A DNA stretch of 64,000 nucleotides from Candidatus Bathycorpusculum termitum (GTDB lineage: Archaea; Thermoproteota; Bathyarchaeia; Bathyarchaeales; Bathycorpusculaceae), in NCBI GenBank assembly GCA_031254875.1, contig JAIRTW010000105.1:1-64000 (forward strand), read 5' to 3'. The position numbers and the translations under genes were made by a program. The notes beneath the pieces are model-generated. The model had not been told where the DNA came from. It made no database searches and saw only the letters and a list, made by a program, of their open reading frames with translations. Numbering within the stretch: position 1 is the stretch's first letter; every line of letters starts with the position of its first letter. Positions 27,011 to 36,694 of this stretch are shown here, piece after piece.

Positions 27011-27239
27011 TGTTCAACTTTTTTGTCTATAATTTAGATTCGGAACTTTAGTTTTGTGTCATAGGCATTAGTTTTGAGAGTATTTCAGGCATAGAAAAGG
27101 CGGAAACATATTTTGAAGGTTTTAAACGCTGGTTGCAACGTAGTTGACATATGGTACAACTATGATACAACCAAACTCCAAAATTTGTGGCTTAAATATT
27201 AATCGGCGGCAAGATAAGCCTTAAAACAAGCAACCTATG

Positions 27240-27640
27240 GTACAAAATGAAAAGTTCCGGTTAGATAACAAAACTGTCCAATTGGAGCCTTGGCAACTGT
27301 CAAAGGATTCTTGACAGTTCAAAAGGAGGGCGAACGCGAGGTTTCACGAAACGTAAAATACTACCAGCGTATTTTGGTTACCGGGCAATTGAAAGGCCTA
27401 AGACACCTAAAATGATCAAGAAAACGAAGGGCAACTTCACCGTTTGGGAGTAGCTTGAGGCTGTGACGGGCTCTTACAAGGCGTTGATCATAGTCGTGGA
27501 TGGGTTCACTGGTAGTCAGGCCCTTATTATTTTTTGGGAATCTAAAAATCGGGCTAATATTTTAACAATTTGAAGAGGAGATCGTACCCAAAGGGATAGT
27601 ACTCTGGCCGAGCTTGAGCCGTTTGAGTCACTATCTGCTC
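27240..27640. pseudogene. decayed copy of RhuM/integrase element end
   Basis: Two fragments lie side by side. Bases 27278-27390 (plus) match the rhuM gene at about 28732-28840 with scattered changes. Bases 27399-27640 match 30690-30905, which is the first part of the integrase gene (minus strand), its upstream region and the 3' end of tRNA-Glu. The stretch ends in CTCTGGCCG, the acceptor end of the tRNA. Everything between the two fragments in the intact copy is missing here. This is best read as the remains of an earlier, related element inserted at the same tRNA. Confidence 0.72.
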
Positions 27641-27894
27641 CTCAAAATCGCGATTTTGACTTTGAGGATTCATATTTACCACTAATGAACCGAGTATGCT
27701 TAACCCTTAAAAAACTTTTTCCCCACAAGATTTTATGCTGGATGATGATGTGAGAAAGGTGTGAGGTTGTGATTTTTGTGATGATTGTGATTATCAAACA
27801 TTTGTACACTTCCAACAGAAAATAATTATCAAACAAGAAGCCCCCTATAACTCTAATAGACAAGTTTGTAACCTGTCAATTAGATATTTCTATG

Positions 27895-28073
27895 TCACTT
27901 TTGCTAATAGTGTTAAGGGGTTGATAGGGGCGGCTGTTGAGGTTGTTAAGCGTAATGAGTTGCACAAGTTTGTGGTTCTTCCTAAACGTTGGATCGTTGA
28001 GCGTTCGTTTGGCTGGCTTGAGGATTATCGTTTGTTGTGGAAAAGTTGTGAACGGAAAATCCCAAACACTTAA
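27895..28073 (+). pseudogene. IS5-type transposase C-terminal relic
   Basis: The plus strand reads VVKRNELHKFVVLPKRWIVE then RSFGWLEDYRLLWKSCER and stops. This is the classic end of IS5-group DDE transposases, where the WxVERxFxWL block carries the third catalytic residue (Glu). No matching N-terminal part is found upstream, so only the 3' end survives. A related N-terminal fragment lies far away at 52127-52345. Confidence 0.7.
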
Positions 28074-28231
28074 CAAGCCACAAAATTAGCATTCATTTCG
28101 CTGTTATTACGGAGATATTAAACAGGCTTTTAAAAAGTTGGCTATTAAGATTTTTTGTTACCTTTTTGGTGTTGTGCCTGTTTGTGTTTTTGCTCTTAAA
28201 AATTTGATGGTTTATGTTTGTGGTGACTATT

Positions 28232-28312
28232 TTGACTGAATATGTTAGTGTTGATAAAAAATTGTTAGCAGAGATTCTAAATGAGGTTGGCGAGTTAAAA
28301 AAAACTCGTTAA
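28232..28312 (+). CDS. possible 26-residue peptide
   Basis: TTG 28232 follows GGTG (28222-28225) at six bases, the same arrangement as other starts in this window, and opens 26 codons (MTEYVSVDKKLLAEILNEVG and a basic tail) ending at TAA. An in-frame ATG at 28214 would add six residues. The peptide would be a short helix. There is no homologue I recognise, and it lies among relics, so it may be an accident. Confidence 0.25.
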   Translation: MTEYVSVDKKLLAEILNEVGELKKTR

Positions 28313-28556
28313 TAAAAAACAGGCTACAGTTTACCTTGGGCCTGAGTGAGAACAGAAATAACGTCCACCAGTTTTTCTTAATCTTTATCTACACTGTCTC
28401 TTCTTGGACTTCAAGAATCTTTTCCTCTTGCTGCATTTCTGCTTCTCAACAGGTTTGAAGATAATTTAATGGTGCGTATGCTTGTCGAGTTTTGTTTGCA
28501 TTCTGTTTTATATATCAGTAAAAGCAGGTTACCTTAATTGTAGTGGTCGATTGGTT

Positions 28557-29585
28557 ATGTCGTTTGGCAATTCTGAGATAATTATGTATCAAACTGATGA
28601 TGGTCATACAAAAATTGATGTACGACTGGTAGAGGAAACTGTTTGGTTGTCCCAAGCACAGATGGCCGAGTTGTTTCAAACAACAAAACAAAACGTTAGC
28701 CTGCATATCAATAATGCCTATGAAGAAGGCGAATTGGAGCATTTGGCAACTGTCAAGGATTTCTTGACAGTTCAAACTGAAGGTGAGCGTGAGGTTTCTA
28801 GAAACGTAAAGTACTACAATTTGGATGTTATTATTTCAGTTGGTTATCGTGTAAAGTCTTTGCGCGGGGTTCAGTTTCGTCGTTGGGCAACAGGAGTTCT
28901 ACGTGAATACATTGTTAAGGGTTTTTCGATGAATGATGATTTGTTGAAAAAGGCTGGTGGGGGGAGTTATTGGTTTGAGCTTTTGGAGCGTATTCGTGAT
29001 ATACGTTCTAGTGAGAAAGTGTTTTATCGTCAGGTTTTGGATCTTTATGCCACAAGTGTAGACTATGACCCGCGAACGCCTGTGTCGCAAGAATTTTTCA
29101 AAATGGTTCAAAACAAAATTCATTTCGCAGCACATGGTCATACGGCTGCTGAAGTGATTGCCCAGCGAGCTAATGCAGAGTTGCCGTTTATGGGGTTAAC
29201 TGTTTTTTCAGGTGAGCAACCTACAAAAAACGAGGTGGGAATTGCCAAAAATTATCTATCTCAAGAAGAGATAGCTGTGTTGAATCGTATGGTGTCGGCG
29301 TTTTTTGATCTTGCAGAGCTTCGAGCTATGCAACATAAGCCTATGTATATGAGGGATTGGGTTGGGGAATTGGATGATTTTGCTAAACGTTATGGCAAAG
29401 GGGTTTTGTCTGATGCCGGCGTAGTTAGTCATCAGGATGCTCTTGCACAAGCAGAGGTAGAATACGTAAAATATCGACAAAAAACAATAACTGCTCTAAC
29501 ACCTGTTGAACAAGAATACCTTGCAACCCTTAAAAATACACAAAAAAAGCTGGAAAACAAACCCCAAAATAAAGCTGAGGAGTAA
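28557..29585 (+). CDS. rhuM: RhuM family protein
   Basis: A 342-residue protein of the virulence RhuM family. The N terminus has a KilA/Bro-like DNA-binding character: VRLVEETVWLSQAQMAELFQ, NVKYYNLDVIISVGYRVKS and RGVQFRRWATGVLREYIVKG. The central and C-terminal part is helical. RhuM proteins are common on mobile elements; their molecular role is not established. ATG 28557 is used because the family begins close to this point. It faces the integrase gene tail to tail with 11 bases between, and a fragment of a second copy lies at 27278-27390. Confidence 0.88.
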   Translation: MSFGNSEIIMYQTDDGHTKIDVRLVEETVWLSQAQMAELFQTTKQNVSLHINNAYEEGELEHLATVKDFLTVQTEGEREVSRNVKYYNLDVIISVGYRVKSLRGVQFRRWATGVLREYIVKGFSMNDDLLKKAGGGSYWFELLERIRDIRSSEKVFYRQVLDLYATSVDYDPRTPVSQEFFKMVQNKIHFAAHGHTAAEVIAQRANAELPFMGLTVFSGEQPTKNEVGIAKNYLSQEEIAVLNRMVSAFFDLAELRAMQHKPMYMRDWVGELDDFAKRYGKGVLSDAGVVSHQDALAQAEVEYVKYRQKTITALTPVEQEYLATLKNTQKKLENKPQNKAEE

Positions 29586-29596
29586 CAAACAAGACC

Positions 29597-30802
29597 TCAA
29601 ACCTTGCCCCTTGAGCCTATCAAAGCTGAAATAGCTTCTTCAAGCTTGTTTAGCCTTGTCTGCAATTCTACATTATCTTTTTCAAGTCCCTTGGCTTTTT
29701 GCATTTCCACATTTTCCAAATTCAATGCGGTCTCTTTGTCTATTATCATGCCGCATGTGGTGCATCTTATTTTGCCTATAGGATTTTTGTTGCCACATCT
29801 TGGGCAGTTAACTATTTTTGTTATGCCTGTGTCTTTGGTGGTAGTTTTTAGCCCGTGAAGTTCAAGTATGGCGTCTTCTAGGTCTCTGGCGGAGAAATGT
29901 ACGTATCGGCTGGTCATTTTACTTCCATACGTCCAGCCAGCGAATTGTTCTAGACGAGATTCGGTGAAGACTTTGGCCATTGCAGTTAGGCTAGTGTGGC
30001 GGTAGAGGTAGGGCCACATGTCTTTTTTTATGTCTGCTTTTTGGGCCAGTTTTTTGATTTTTATACGAAAGTGCCTGTAGCTTAAGCGTTCTCCTATGCG
30101 GTTGCTGGCCAGAGAACACCATAAGGGGGCTTCAGGTTCGTCTCTGTTTGGATGATCCTCTAACCATTCCAAGAGGGGCTTACAGGACATGACCAGTGGT
30201 ATGCGTTTGATGCCTGTTTTGCCATTTGCGGCGATGAGGCAGTATTCTTCTTTGAATATCACACTGTTTATGTGCATGGTTAAGAGCTCACCAGGGCGTA
30301 GGGCTGCTTCGAAGAGAACATAAACCATGGCGCGGTCACGTTTGTTGGTGGTGGCTTTTATGATGGCTGTAAAGTCTTCTTGGGTGAGCAGGTTTTCAGG
30401 GGTTACGCGGGAGTCTTTGTCTTTTACTGCTAAGCTGATCCAGTTTATCTCGGGAGGCATGGGGGTGCCTTTAGCACAGCTACCGACTTTGGCGTATTGG
30501 ATAAGTTTGCGCAGGGTTAGTTTTTTGTCTCGTTTGGTCAACGCTTTTTGTTTGCTGCAATTTATGGCGGCAACAAGGGTTTCAACATCTGCTTTACTCA
30601 TTGATTTAAGGTCAGTATCTATCATACGTAAAAGTACGGGCAGGTGGGCGGCGTATTTTGTTACGCGAGCAATCGAGAGACCTAAAGCGCCTAAATGATC
30701 AAGAAACCTAATGGCCACATCACCATTAGGAAGTAGTTTGAGGCTGTGGCGGGCTCTTACAAGGCGTTGATCGTAGTCGTGGATGGGTTCATTGGTGGTC
30801 AT
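29597..30802 (-). CDS. tyrosine recombinase/integrase with zinc ribbon
   Basis: A site-specific recombinase of 401 residues. The N-terminal SAM-like core-binding domain covers about 1-130. The catalytic domain has Arg in EAALRPGELL, a Lys in GKTGIKRIPL, YLYRHTSLTAMA (the HxxR box with Tyr in place of the first His, as in many archaeal integrases), and the nucleophile Tyr in SRYVHFS. After it comes a four-Cys zinc ribbon (CPRCGNKNPIGKIRCTTCG) and a coiled coil. ATG 30802 lies 80 bases from the 3' end of tRNA-Glu, on the same strand, the usual layout for an element inserted in a tRNA gene. It looks intact. Confidence 0.88.
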   Translation of the reverse strand: MTTNEPIHDYDQRLVRARHSLKLLPNGDVAIRFLDHLGALGLSIARVTKYAAHLPVLLRMIDTDLKSMSKADVETLVAAINCSKQKALTKRDKKLTLRKLIQYAKVGSCAKGTPMPPEINWISLAVKDKDSRVTPENLLTQEDFTAIIKATTNKRDRAMVYVLFEAALRPGELLTMHINSVIFKEEYCLIAANGKTGIKRIPLVMSCKPLLEWLEDHPNRDEPEAPLWCSLASNRIGERLSYRHFRIKIKKLAQKADIKKDMWPYLYRHTSLTAMAKVFTESRLEQFAGWTYGSKMTSRYVHFSARDLEDAILELHGLKTTTKDTGITKIVNCPRCGNKNPIGKIRCTTCGMIIDKETALNLENVEMQKAKGLEKDNVELQTRLNKLEEAISALIGSRGKV

Positions 30803-30881
30803 GTTCTTATTATTTTTTGGGAGTTTAAAAATCGGGCGTTTTATTTGAACAATTTGAGGAGGAGATACGTACCCAAAGGGA

Positions 30882-30959
30882 TGGTGCTCTGGCCGGGATT
30901 CGGACCCGGGTCCGCGACTCGAGAGGCCGCTATACTTGACCGGACTATACTACCAGAGC
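30882..30959 (-). tRNA. tRNA-Glu (CTC)
   Basis: The minus strand folds as a tRNA. The acceptor is GCTCTGG with CCAGAGC, and the D arm is GTAT...GTAT with G-U pairs. The anticodon stem GCGGC/GTCGC has loop CTCTCGA, giving anticodon CTC, and the T stem is CCGGG/CCCGG. The discriminator is A and the CCA end is encoded (30882-30884). There is no intron. The T loop reads TCCGAAT, so position 55 is C where U is nearly universal. An integrase gene starts 80 bases after the 3' end, and a broken copy of that 3' end lies near 27610. Confidence 0.88.
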
Positions 30960-31221
30960 GCAAAGATTAGCGTACATACATATTTCTCCTCTATTAATTT
31001 ACCTTCCCCTCGACAAACAGCGAAGGGTAACTTACCGCTAAAAAGCTTTGATGATGAAATCAGACTGCACAATAACGCGTATTTCTGAGTGGTGACTGGC
31101 ATTTTATTATTTTTTTAACAGATTTACACTAATTTTTAGTAATTTTTCTTTTAATGTTATCGATACATGAAAAAATTACGCCTGAGTTATGTAAACTGTT
31201 CGTTTTTGCGCAGTCTGAAAT

Positions 31222-31245
31222 TGAAAATAAAAATAAAAATAAAAT
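31222..31245 (-). terminator. T-rich terminator after the thermosome gene
   Basis: On the minus strand, about 25 bases after the thermosome stop, there are three tandem ATTTTT-like units. Runs of T of this kind end transcription in archaea. Confidence 0.4.
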
Positions 31246-31267
31246 TATGGGGGGATGAATTGAGTGT

Positions 31268-32905
31268 TTAGTCTTCGCCCATACCGCCGGGTCCGCCTGC
31301 GGGTGCTTTGGGCGCTTTGGCTGTGATGACGTCGTCGATGCGCAGTATGAGTGCGGCTGATTCGGAGGCGGATTTGATGGCTTGCTCTTTAACTATGATG
31401 GGTTCGATGACACCGTTTGTGATGCTGTCTTGGAGTTTGCCGGTGAAAACATTGATCCCTTTGAATTTACCTTCGCTTTTGTCGTGCGTGCTACGGAGTT
31501 CGACAAGGATGTCTATGGGTTCTAGTCCTGCGTTCTCAGCTAGGGTGCGTGGGATGACTTCGACTGCGTCTGCGAAGGCCTCGACTGCGAGTTGTTCGCG
31601 ACCGCCGACTTTTGTTGCGAATTTACGGAGTTCTTTGGCGATTTCGATTTCGATTGCGCCGCCACCTGGAACAATCTGGTTGTTCTCGATTACATCGGAT
31701 ACGACGGAGAGCGAGTCAGTCATGGCGCGTTCGGCTTCGTCGACTAGACGTTCGAGGCCTGCGCGTATGAGAATGGCGACTGCGTGGGGGTCTTTACATT
31801 TTTCGACAAAGAGTAGTTTGTCATCGCCGATTTTGCGTTCCTCTACTATACCTGCAAATCCAAGGTCTTCTTTTTTGAGGTCGTCGAGGTCGCTGACGAT
31901 TCTGCCGCCGGTTGCGCGGGCGAGTTTTTCCATATCGGATTCTTTTACTCGACGTGCAGCGATGATGCCTTCTTTTGCAAGGAAGTGTTGAACCATGTCG
32001 TCGATACCTTTTTGGCAGAAAATCACGGTTGCACCGGAGGTTTTGACTTTGCTGACCATGTCTTGCATCATGGAAGTTTCTTGGTCAAGGAAGGCTTTCA
32101 TCTGGGTTGGGTCTTTGATTCTGATTTCGGCTGAAATTTCGGTTTTTTCGATTTCCAGTGCAGAGTCGAGGAGGGCGATTTTGGCGTTTTCTTTGAGTTT
32201 TGGCATGCCGGGGTTGACGACTTCTTTGTCGATTATAATTCCTTTGATAAGCTGAGTTTCAATGAGGCTTTTTCCAGTTTTTTTGATGAGTTGGATGTTG
32301 TCTATGTCTGCGATTGTTTTGTCTCCGCGTTGTTCAGTGATTTGTTTTACTGCATCGATGGTGATTTCAGCGAGGTGGTCACGGGCTGAGCCGAGGGATT
32401 TGCTACTCATAGATGTTAGGGCAACTTTGAGGAGGGTTTTTTTGTCGTTTGTGTCAAGGGGTTGTGCAGTTTTGCCGATTATTTCGATGGCTTTTTGGCT
32501 TGCTTTGCGGAAGCCACTTACAAGGATTGTTGGGTGGATATTTTGGTCGAGTAGTTCCTCGGCTTTTTTGAGGAGTTCGCTTGAGAGCACGACTGCGCTG
32601 GTGGTTCCATCGCCAACCATATCATCTTGGGTTTTGGCGATTTCAACCATCATTTTTGCTGCTGGGTGTTCTACGTCGATCTCTTTTAGGATGGCTGCAC
32701 CATCATTTGTAATGGTGATGTCACCGAGGCTATCGATGAGCATCTTATCCATTCCGCGTGGGCCCAAAGTGGTTTTAAGCACTTCACCGATGACCCGAGC
32801 GGCCATGATGTTATTTCGTTGGGCTTCTTTGCCTCTGCTTCGGGTGGTTCCTTCTTTAAGGATGAGGACGGGTTGTCCTGAACCTGTTGTTGTTAAATAC
32901 GCCAT
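31268..32905 (-). CDS. thsA: thermosome subunit (group II chaperonin)
   Basis: The ATP-driven double-ring protein-folding machine of archaea. The 545 residues have the ATP-binding LGPRGMDKML and GDGTTSAVVL motifs, ITNDGAAIL, the late VVPGGGAIEIEIA block, and a Gly/Met-rich C terminus ending GGPGGMGED. I take ATG 32905 (MAYLTTTGSGQPVLILKEG); upstream in-frame codons look like leader. GGGA lies nine bases before the ATG, and TTTATATTTT (32964-32973) is a likely TATA box. Only one subunit gene is in the window; others may exist elsewhere. Confidence 0.96.
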   Translation of the reverse strand: MAYLTTTGSGQPVLILKEGTTRSRGKEAQRNNIMAARVIGEVLKTTLGPRGMDKMLIDSLGDITITNDGAAILKEIDVEHPAAKMMVEIAKTQDDMVGDGTTSAVVLSSELLKKAEELLDQNIHPTILVSGFRKASQKAIEIIGKTAQPLDTNDKKTLLKVALTSMSSKSLGSARDHLAEITIDAVKQITEQRGDKTIADIDNIQLIKKTGKSLIETQLIKGIIIDKEVVNPGMPKLKENAKIALLDSALEIEKTEISAEIRIKDPTQMKAFLDQETSMMQDMVSKVKTSGATVIFCQKGIDDMVQHFLAKEGIIAARRVKESDMEKLARATGGRIVSDLDDLKKEDLGFAGIVEERKIGDDKLLFVEKCKDPHAVAILIRAGLERLVDEAERAMTDSLSVVSDVIENNQIVPGGGAIEIEIAKELRKFATKVGGREQLAVEAFADAVEVIPRTLAENAGLEPIDILVELRSTHDKSEGKFKGINVFTGKLQDSITNGVIEPIIVKEQAIKSASESAALILRIDDVITAKAPKAPAGGPGGMGED

Positions 32906-33147
32906 ACTGTTATTCCCTACTTTAGTAGAATAGTTTATTTCAGAAATATGCAAAAAGTAAACGAAAATATAAATGTTAAGGCTTCACATAGCCCTTACAG
33001 GTCTTTCAACGGTGTAGAAAAAGAAAATCCCTAATAAAAAAACAGACAGAATATTTTCCAGTTACACGCAACAACTTAACGCTAGCAAAACTTTAATTTA
33101 GAGTTCCCCTAAAGAAAGGCGTTATATATGAATTAGGTGAAAGGGGA

Positions 33148-34584
33148 ATGCTTGAGAGTCTGATGGAAAATCCAACATTAGGTAAATTTATTCTCGAACG
33201 GCTAAAAACAAATGCTTTTGATTCTTTTGAAATCCCTCTATCAAAAGCGCTTGAAAACCAAACAAGAACTCTAAACTACAAGTTTGAACACTTAGAAAAA
33301 ACAATCATAGGTAAAAAGCTTGGAGTTCACAACAAAACAAAGCTCAAAAACTTACCCTACACAGATTACACCTTCTATGAACCCTTCTATGAAAACCCCT
33401 CACCCGATGCTTTCATGTACCCCCTCGAAGAATATGCACCAATCAAAACAAGCGGGACTACAGGCAAAAACAAAACATTTCTAATCCCACGCAAAGCCAT
33501 GCGAAAAGCACTCAGAGAAACCGCACTCCCCGTAATTTTCGCGCTATTCCACGACGGCAAAAAAATAACCATGCAATACGGAGACACCTTCTACCTCAAC
33601 ATGGGACCAGCTCCCTACCTATCAGGTTCCATGTTCAACATGGGCTCCAAAGAAAAACGAGCCCCCTTCCTAAACCTAGTCCCAAACATCAACCTCACAT
33701 ACAAAGAAAAAGTAGACTACTTCATTCTAAACTACAAAAAAATCGACGCTGTCTGGATCGTGGCCTCAACACTAATCACCCAAGTAATACCCAAACTAAA
33801 AGAACCCCTAAACCTCAAAGGCATAATCGTAATGGACGACCTAATAGCCAAAACCCACAAAGAGGACATTGAAAAATTCACGGGAACATCCCCAAAAACA
33901 TGCTTCTCATCAACCGAAACCATCTCACCCACAATACCCTCAATTCAACACTCCATGGGCTTCATATTTGACCCCCGTCGAGGAATCTTTGAATTTGCAC
34001 CATGCGAAAAAACCCAAACCGAAGAAATAGTTGGACTAGACCAGGTACAAGTAGGAAAAATATACCGTCTAATCTACACTGACCTGATAGGTGAAATCAC
34101 CCGATACGACACCACCAACGCTTTCAAATGTATAGCCAAAGGCGACAATATAATCAACACTGATTATCCAATATTCGAATACAGTGCAAGATTAGATGCT
34201 ACCATTTCAATAATGAACTTTACCCGGATAGGAGAAACAGAATTGCTTGATGCATTCCATAATCTCGGGCTAAAACTTGTTGATTTTACCACAAAGATCA
34301 AAACCGAACAAGGCCGTGAATATCTACATATCTACGCTGAGTTAATTGACCAAGACCAAAATCAAGACATAAAAATAGAGGATAAAATTCATCAATATCT
34401 CTACACTAATAATCCTGACTATAAACTGCTTGCAGATTCGTTTACGTACAAACCAATCAAGCTAAGCCTTCTGCCAAAAGACGCCTTTACCAATTACCTC
34501 GAAAACAGAAAGGGGTCATTCCCAAAAATATGCAGAATCGGTATAAGCGACTATGAATTACAGCAACTTTGTAGCTCTAAATAG
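33148..34584 (+). CDS. PaaK/GH3-like adenylate-forming protein
   Basis: A 478-residue member of the ANL superfamily by its P-loop motif KTSGTTGKNKT (100-110) and the lead-in FYENPSPDAFMYPLEEY, which recalls phenylacetate-CoA ligases. FSSTETISPTIPS is in the place of the adenine-binding A5 motif and LIGEITRYDTTNA resembles the A7 motif with the hinge Asp. The substrate, an acid to be adenylated, is not known. ATG start with GGTG and GGGG upstream. The next gene follows by 33 bases. Coding-strand bases are strongly biased to A and C between about 33400 and 34100. Confidence 0.7.
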   Translation: MLESLMENPTLGKFILERLKTNAFDSFEIPLSKALENQTRTLNYKFEHLEKTIIGKKLGVHNKTKLKNLPYTDYTFYEPFYENPSPDAFMYPLEEYAPIKTSGTTGKNKTFLIPRKAMRKALRETALPVIFALFHDGKKITMQYGDTFYLNMGPAPYLSGSMFNMGSKEKRAPFLNLVPNINLTYKEKVDYFILNYKKIDAVWIVASTLITQVIPKLKEPLNLKGIIVMDDLIAKTHKEDIEKFTGTSPKTCFSSTETISPTIPSIQHSMGFIFDPRRGIFEFAPCEKTQTEEIVGLDQVQVGKIYRLIYTDLIGEITRYDTTNAFKCIAKGDNIINTDYPIFEYSARLDATISIMNFTRIGETELLDAFHNLGLKLVDFTTKIKTEQGREYLHIYAELIDQDQNQDIKIEDKIHQYLYTNNPDYKLLADSFTYKPIKLSLLPKDAFTNYLENRKGSFPKICRIGISDYELQQLCSSK

Positions 34585-34617
34585 AAAGGACAAAACCGCA
34601 GGGAGCAAGCCACATAC

Positions 34618-35769
34618 TTGATCGATATAACCCTGCTCTGGCTATTACTAAATGGTATCTTCACAATCGCTTGCGGGTTAATAATCTCATACTATGCTAT
34701 TAAGGAACGAGTTAGTGGGAGCATCTTCCACTATACATGGGCGGCTGGTTTTTTAGTTTATGGTATTGAAATATTTCTAAGAGCACACGGCTTTCCTCCG
34801 GAAATTGTTCACACCCTATTTTTTAGCGCATTCATATTATTTGTAGTCGGTATTTGGCAATTATGTAAAGCCAAACAGTTCATAATCACGTTTAGCATTG
34901 CCATAGTTTTTCTTTTCCTCGCAGGCGTTATAGTATATTTTGGATTGGCACCTAGGCACTTTTTACAAATTACCAGCTACACCGTTTTGTTTTTGTTTGT
35001 AGCCATTCCCATATTTCAGCACAGAATGTTATTTGGGAAAAGCACTGATAGGTTACTAATAGGATGGATTCTGCTCTACACTACCAACATTACCCAACTT
35101 CTTTTAAGTGAAGGCACAAGCTGGGTCGTTGATGCCTTTGCAGTTATAGCAAAAATAATCATTCTATTCGGTGTTTTAGACTACGATTTTGTAGTCATAG
35201 CCGATAAAGCTCGGGTAAAAAAATTCCCTGCACCTGAGGTGGGCTATGGGCAGGAAGGTAAACTAATCCTGCTTACCTCAGCAGAGAACTCTAATGTCAT
35301 CGTAAGAGAAGCAAACTGGCTAAAGAAGAAAACTGCCGAAAACGTCAATGAAGAAACTGAAACCGCAGTTTTCGTTTTTCAAGATGTATTTCCATACAAA
35401 GAACTGCGAGCCATCAAATGGATCAATCCAGAAAAAGTCTCAGTGTATCTGTTTTCTTCAAGTGCTCAAAAAGCAAAGTCAGAGTTCATCGTACTTCCTA
35501 TGGGCTTAGCCCAAATCGGAGCAGCCCTCTCACAAGTAACACTACAAAGTCAAAAAGCAGAAAAAGGCTACACTGTAATATTTTTACACCTTTCATTGTT
35601 AATTCAAGTCTTTGGCACAGATGCAGTCTATAACATGCTACTCAACAAGATGGGCTACATAAGAGAAAATGGCATAAATCTATATGCATTCTTCTATCCA
35701 ACAATACATTCTGACCCAGCCACCGTTTCACTCTTCACCAGATTGGCTGATGAGACGGCTAAGCTGTAA
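34618..35769 (+). CDS. 7-TM sensor-like protein with DUF835-like C terminus
   Basis: Residues 1-190 hold seven predicted membrane helices in the style of 7TM sensor input domains. Residues about 205-383 form a soluble alpha/beta domain (GKLILLTSAENSNVIVREAN; GYTVIFLHLSLLIQVFG; ATVSLFTRLADE) that resembles DUF835, found in archaeal signalling proteins. TTG 34618 is used, with GGGAG about 15 bases before. It follows the PaaK-like gene and overlaps the convergent KaiC-like gene by 11 bases. DUF835 and KaiC-type ATPases often appear together in archaea, so these may form one signalling unit; that is inference. Confidence 0.65.
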   Translation: MIDITLLWLLLNGIFTIACGLIISYYAIKERVSGSIFHYTWAAGFLVYGIEIFLRAHGFPPEIVHTLFFSAFILFVVGIWQLCKAKQFIITFSIAIVFLFLAGVIVYFGLAPRHFLQITSYTVLFLFVAIPIFQHRMLFGKSTDRLLIGWILLYTTNITQLLLSEGTSWVVDAFAVIAKIIILFGVLDYDFVVIADKARVKKFPAPEVGYGQEGKLILLTSAENSNVIVREANWLKKKTAENVNEETETAVFVFQDVFPYKELRAIKWINPEKVSVYLFSSSAQKAKSEFIVLPMGLAQIGAALSQVTLQSQKAEKGYTVIFLHLSLLIQVFGTDAVYNMLLNKMGYIRENGINLYAFFYPTIHSDPATVSLFTRLADETAKL

Positions 35770-36484
35770 CTGGTTCAGAAGCATATACAATGATGCCGCT
35801 ATCAGAAATCTCATATTTCCGAGGCTGATCATCATGCTTTAATCCACGCATTTTTTCAATCCAGACTGTTTTTGTTACAGCAAAGTTACGATGAGAATTG
35901 GAAAGAATAATCACTCCATCGGCGAGGTACTCTTCTACAAAAAATTCATCCTCTGCGGGAGACGCTGACTCAGACGTAATTAGGGAGTTGCAATTCATTT
36001 TTCGTAACCCCTTCATTAGCTCAAGTACTTCCAAACGTTTGTCAGTAGGAAACCGTTGATGAATTATTGCACTAGTAATTGAATCTATAACCAGTCTATT
36101 AGCCCCAGAGCTTGTAACTAAAATTTGTAATTGATCAATTGTATTAGAAATTACAGGTCTTTGGGCATCAATACCCCTTCTTTCCTCACCAAACTTGTAC
36201 ACCATTCGGCTACCATCAAATATTCCAATAAGCTTTTCTTTTTCATATTTTTCTAAATCAAGGTTTAAGCTAGTAGCTGTTTTACGTACTGAATCTACGG
36301 GTTCCTCAAGAGTAACATATAGCCCCATTTCACCTTTTTTTGCTCCCTCAATAAGATACTGCAAAGAAAAGATAGTCTTGCCTGTACCAGGCCCACCCCT
36401 CAACAGTATTGCTCTATTGGGAAGAAAACCGCCCTTTAGCATTTCGTCTATGCCCTTGACACCGGTGGAAACTCTCGAAGACAT
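35759..36484 (-). CDS. KaiC-like RecA-superfamily ATPase
   Basis: A single-domain KaiC-like ATPase of 241 residues. It starts TGVKGIDEMLKGGFLPNR, has Walker A RGGPGTGKTIF (about 29-39), the catalytic Glu pair in YVTLEEP, Walker B RLVIDSI, and ends with EKMRGLKHDDQPRKYEI, a typical KaiC C-terminal strand. Archaeal single-domain versions are linked to signalling and motility control. I take ATG 36484 because the fold starts there; the frame is open to 36574. It converges with the 7-TM gene. Confidence 0.86.
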   Translation of the reverse strand: MSSRVSTGVKGIDEMLKGGFLPNRAILLRGGPGTGKTIFSLQYLIEGAKKGEMGLYVTLEEPVDSVRKTATSLNLDLEKYEKEKLIGIFDGSRMVYKFGEERRGIDAQRPVISNTIDQLQILVTSSGANRLVIDSITSAIIHQRFPTDKRLEVLELMKGLRKMNCNSLITSESASPAEDEFFVEEYLADGVIILSNSHRNFAVTKTVWIEKMRGLKHDDQPRKYEISDSGIIVYASEPVTA

Positions 36485-36694
36485 AATAACAGTAAATGTA
36501 GCAGGTCGGTTATAAATTGATTGGGCATCAGTCAAGTATGCTGATATAACAAATTTTACAGGGCAATACAACAAGCACCAACTAAACGTGTATAAATTGT
36601 AAAAAAATACGACAGCCTTTTTTATTCATAAATGGTAAAAAATAATTCGAAAAAAACAACAAACGACAACTATCGGAATTGACATTTAGAAGCT

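Noticed and set aside
31308..32933. Several plus-strand open frames opposite the thermosome gene
   Set aside because: They are Ser/Leu-rich antisense shadows of a conserved chaperonin gene and have no recognisable domains.
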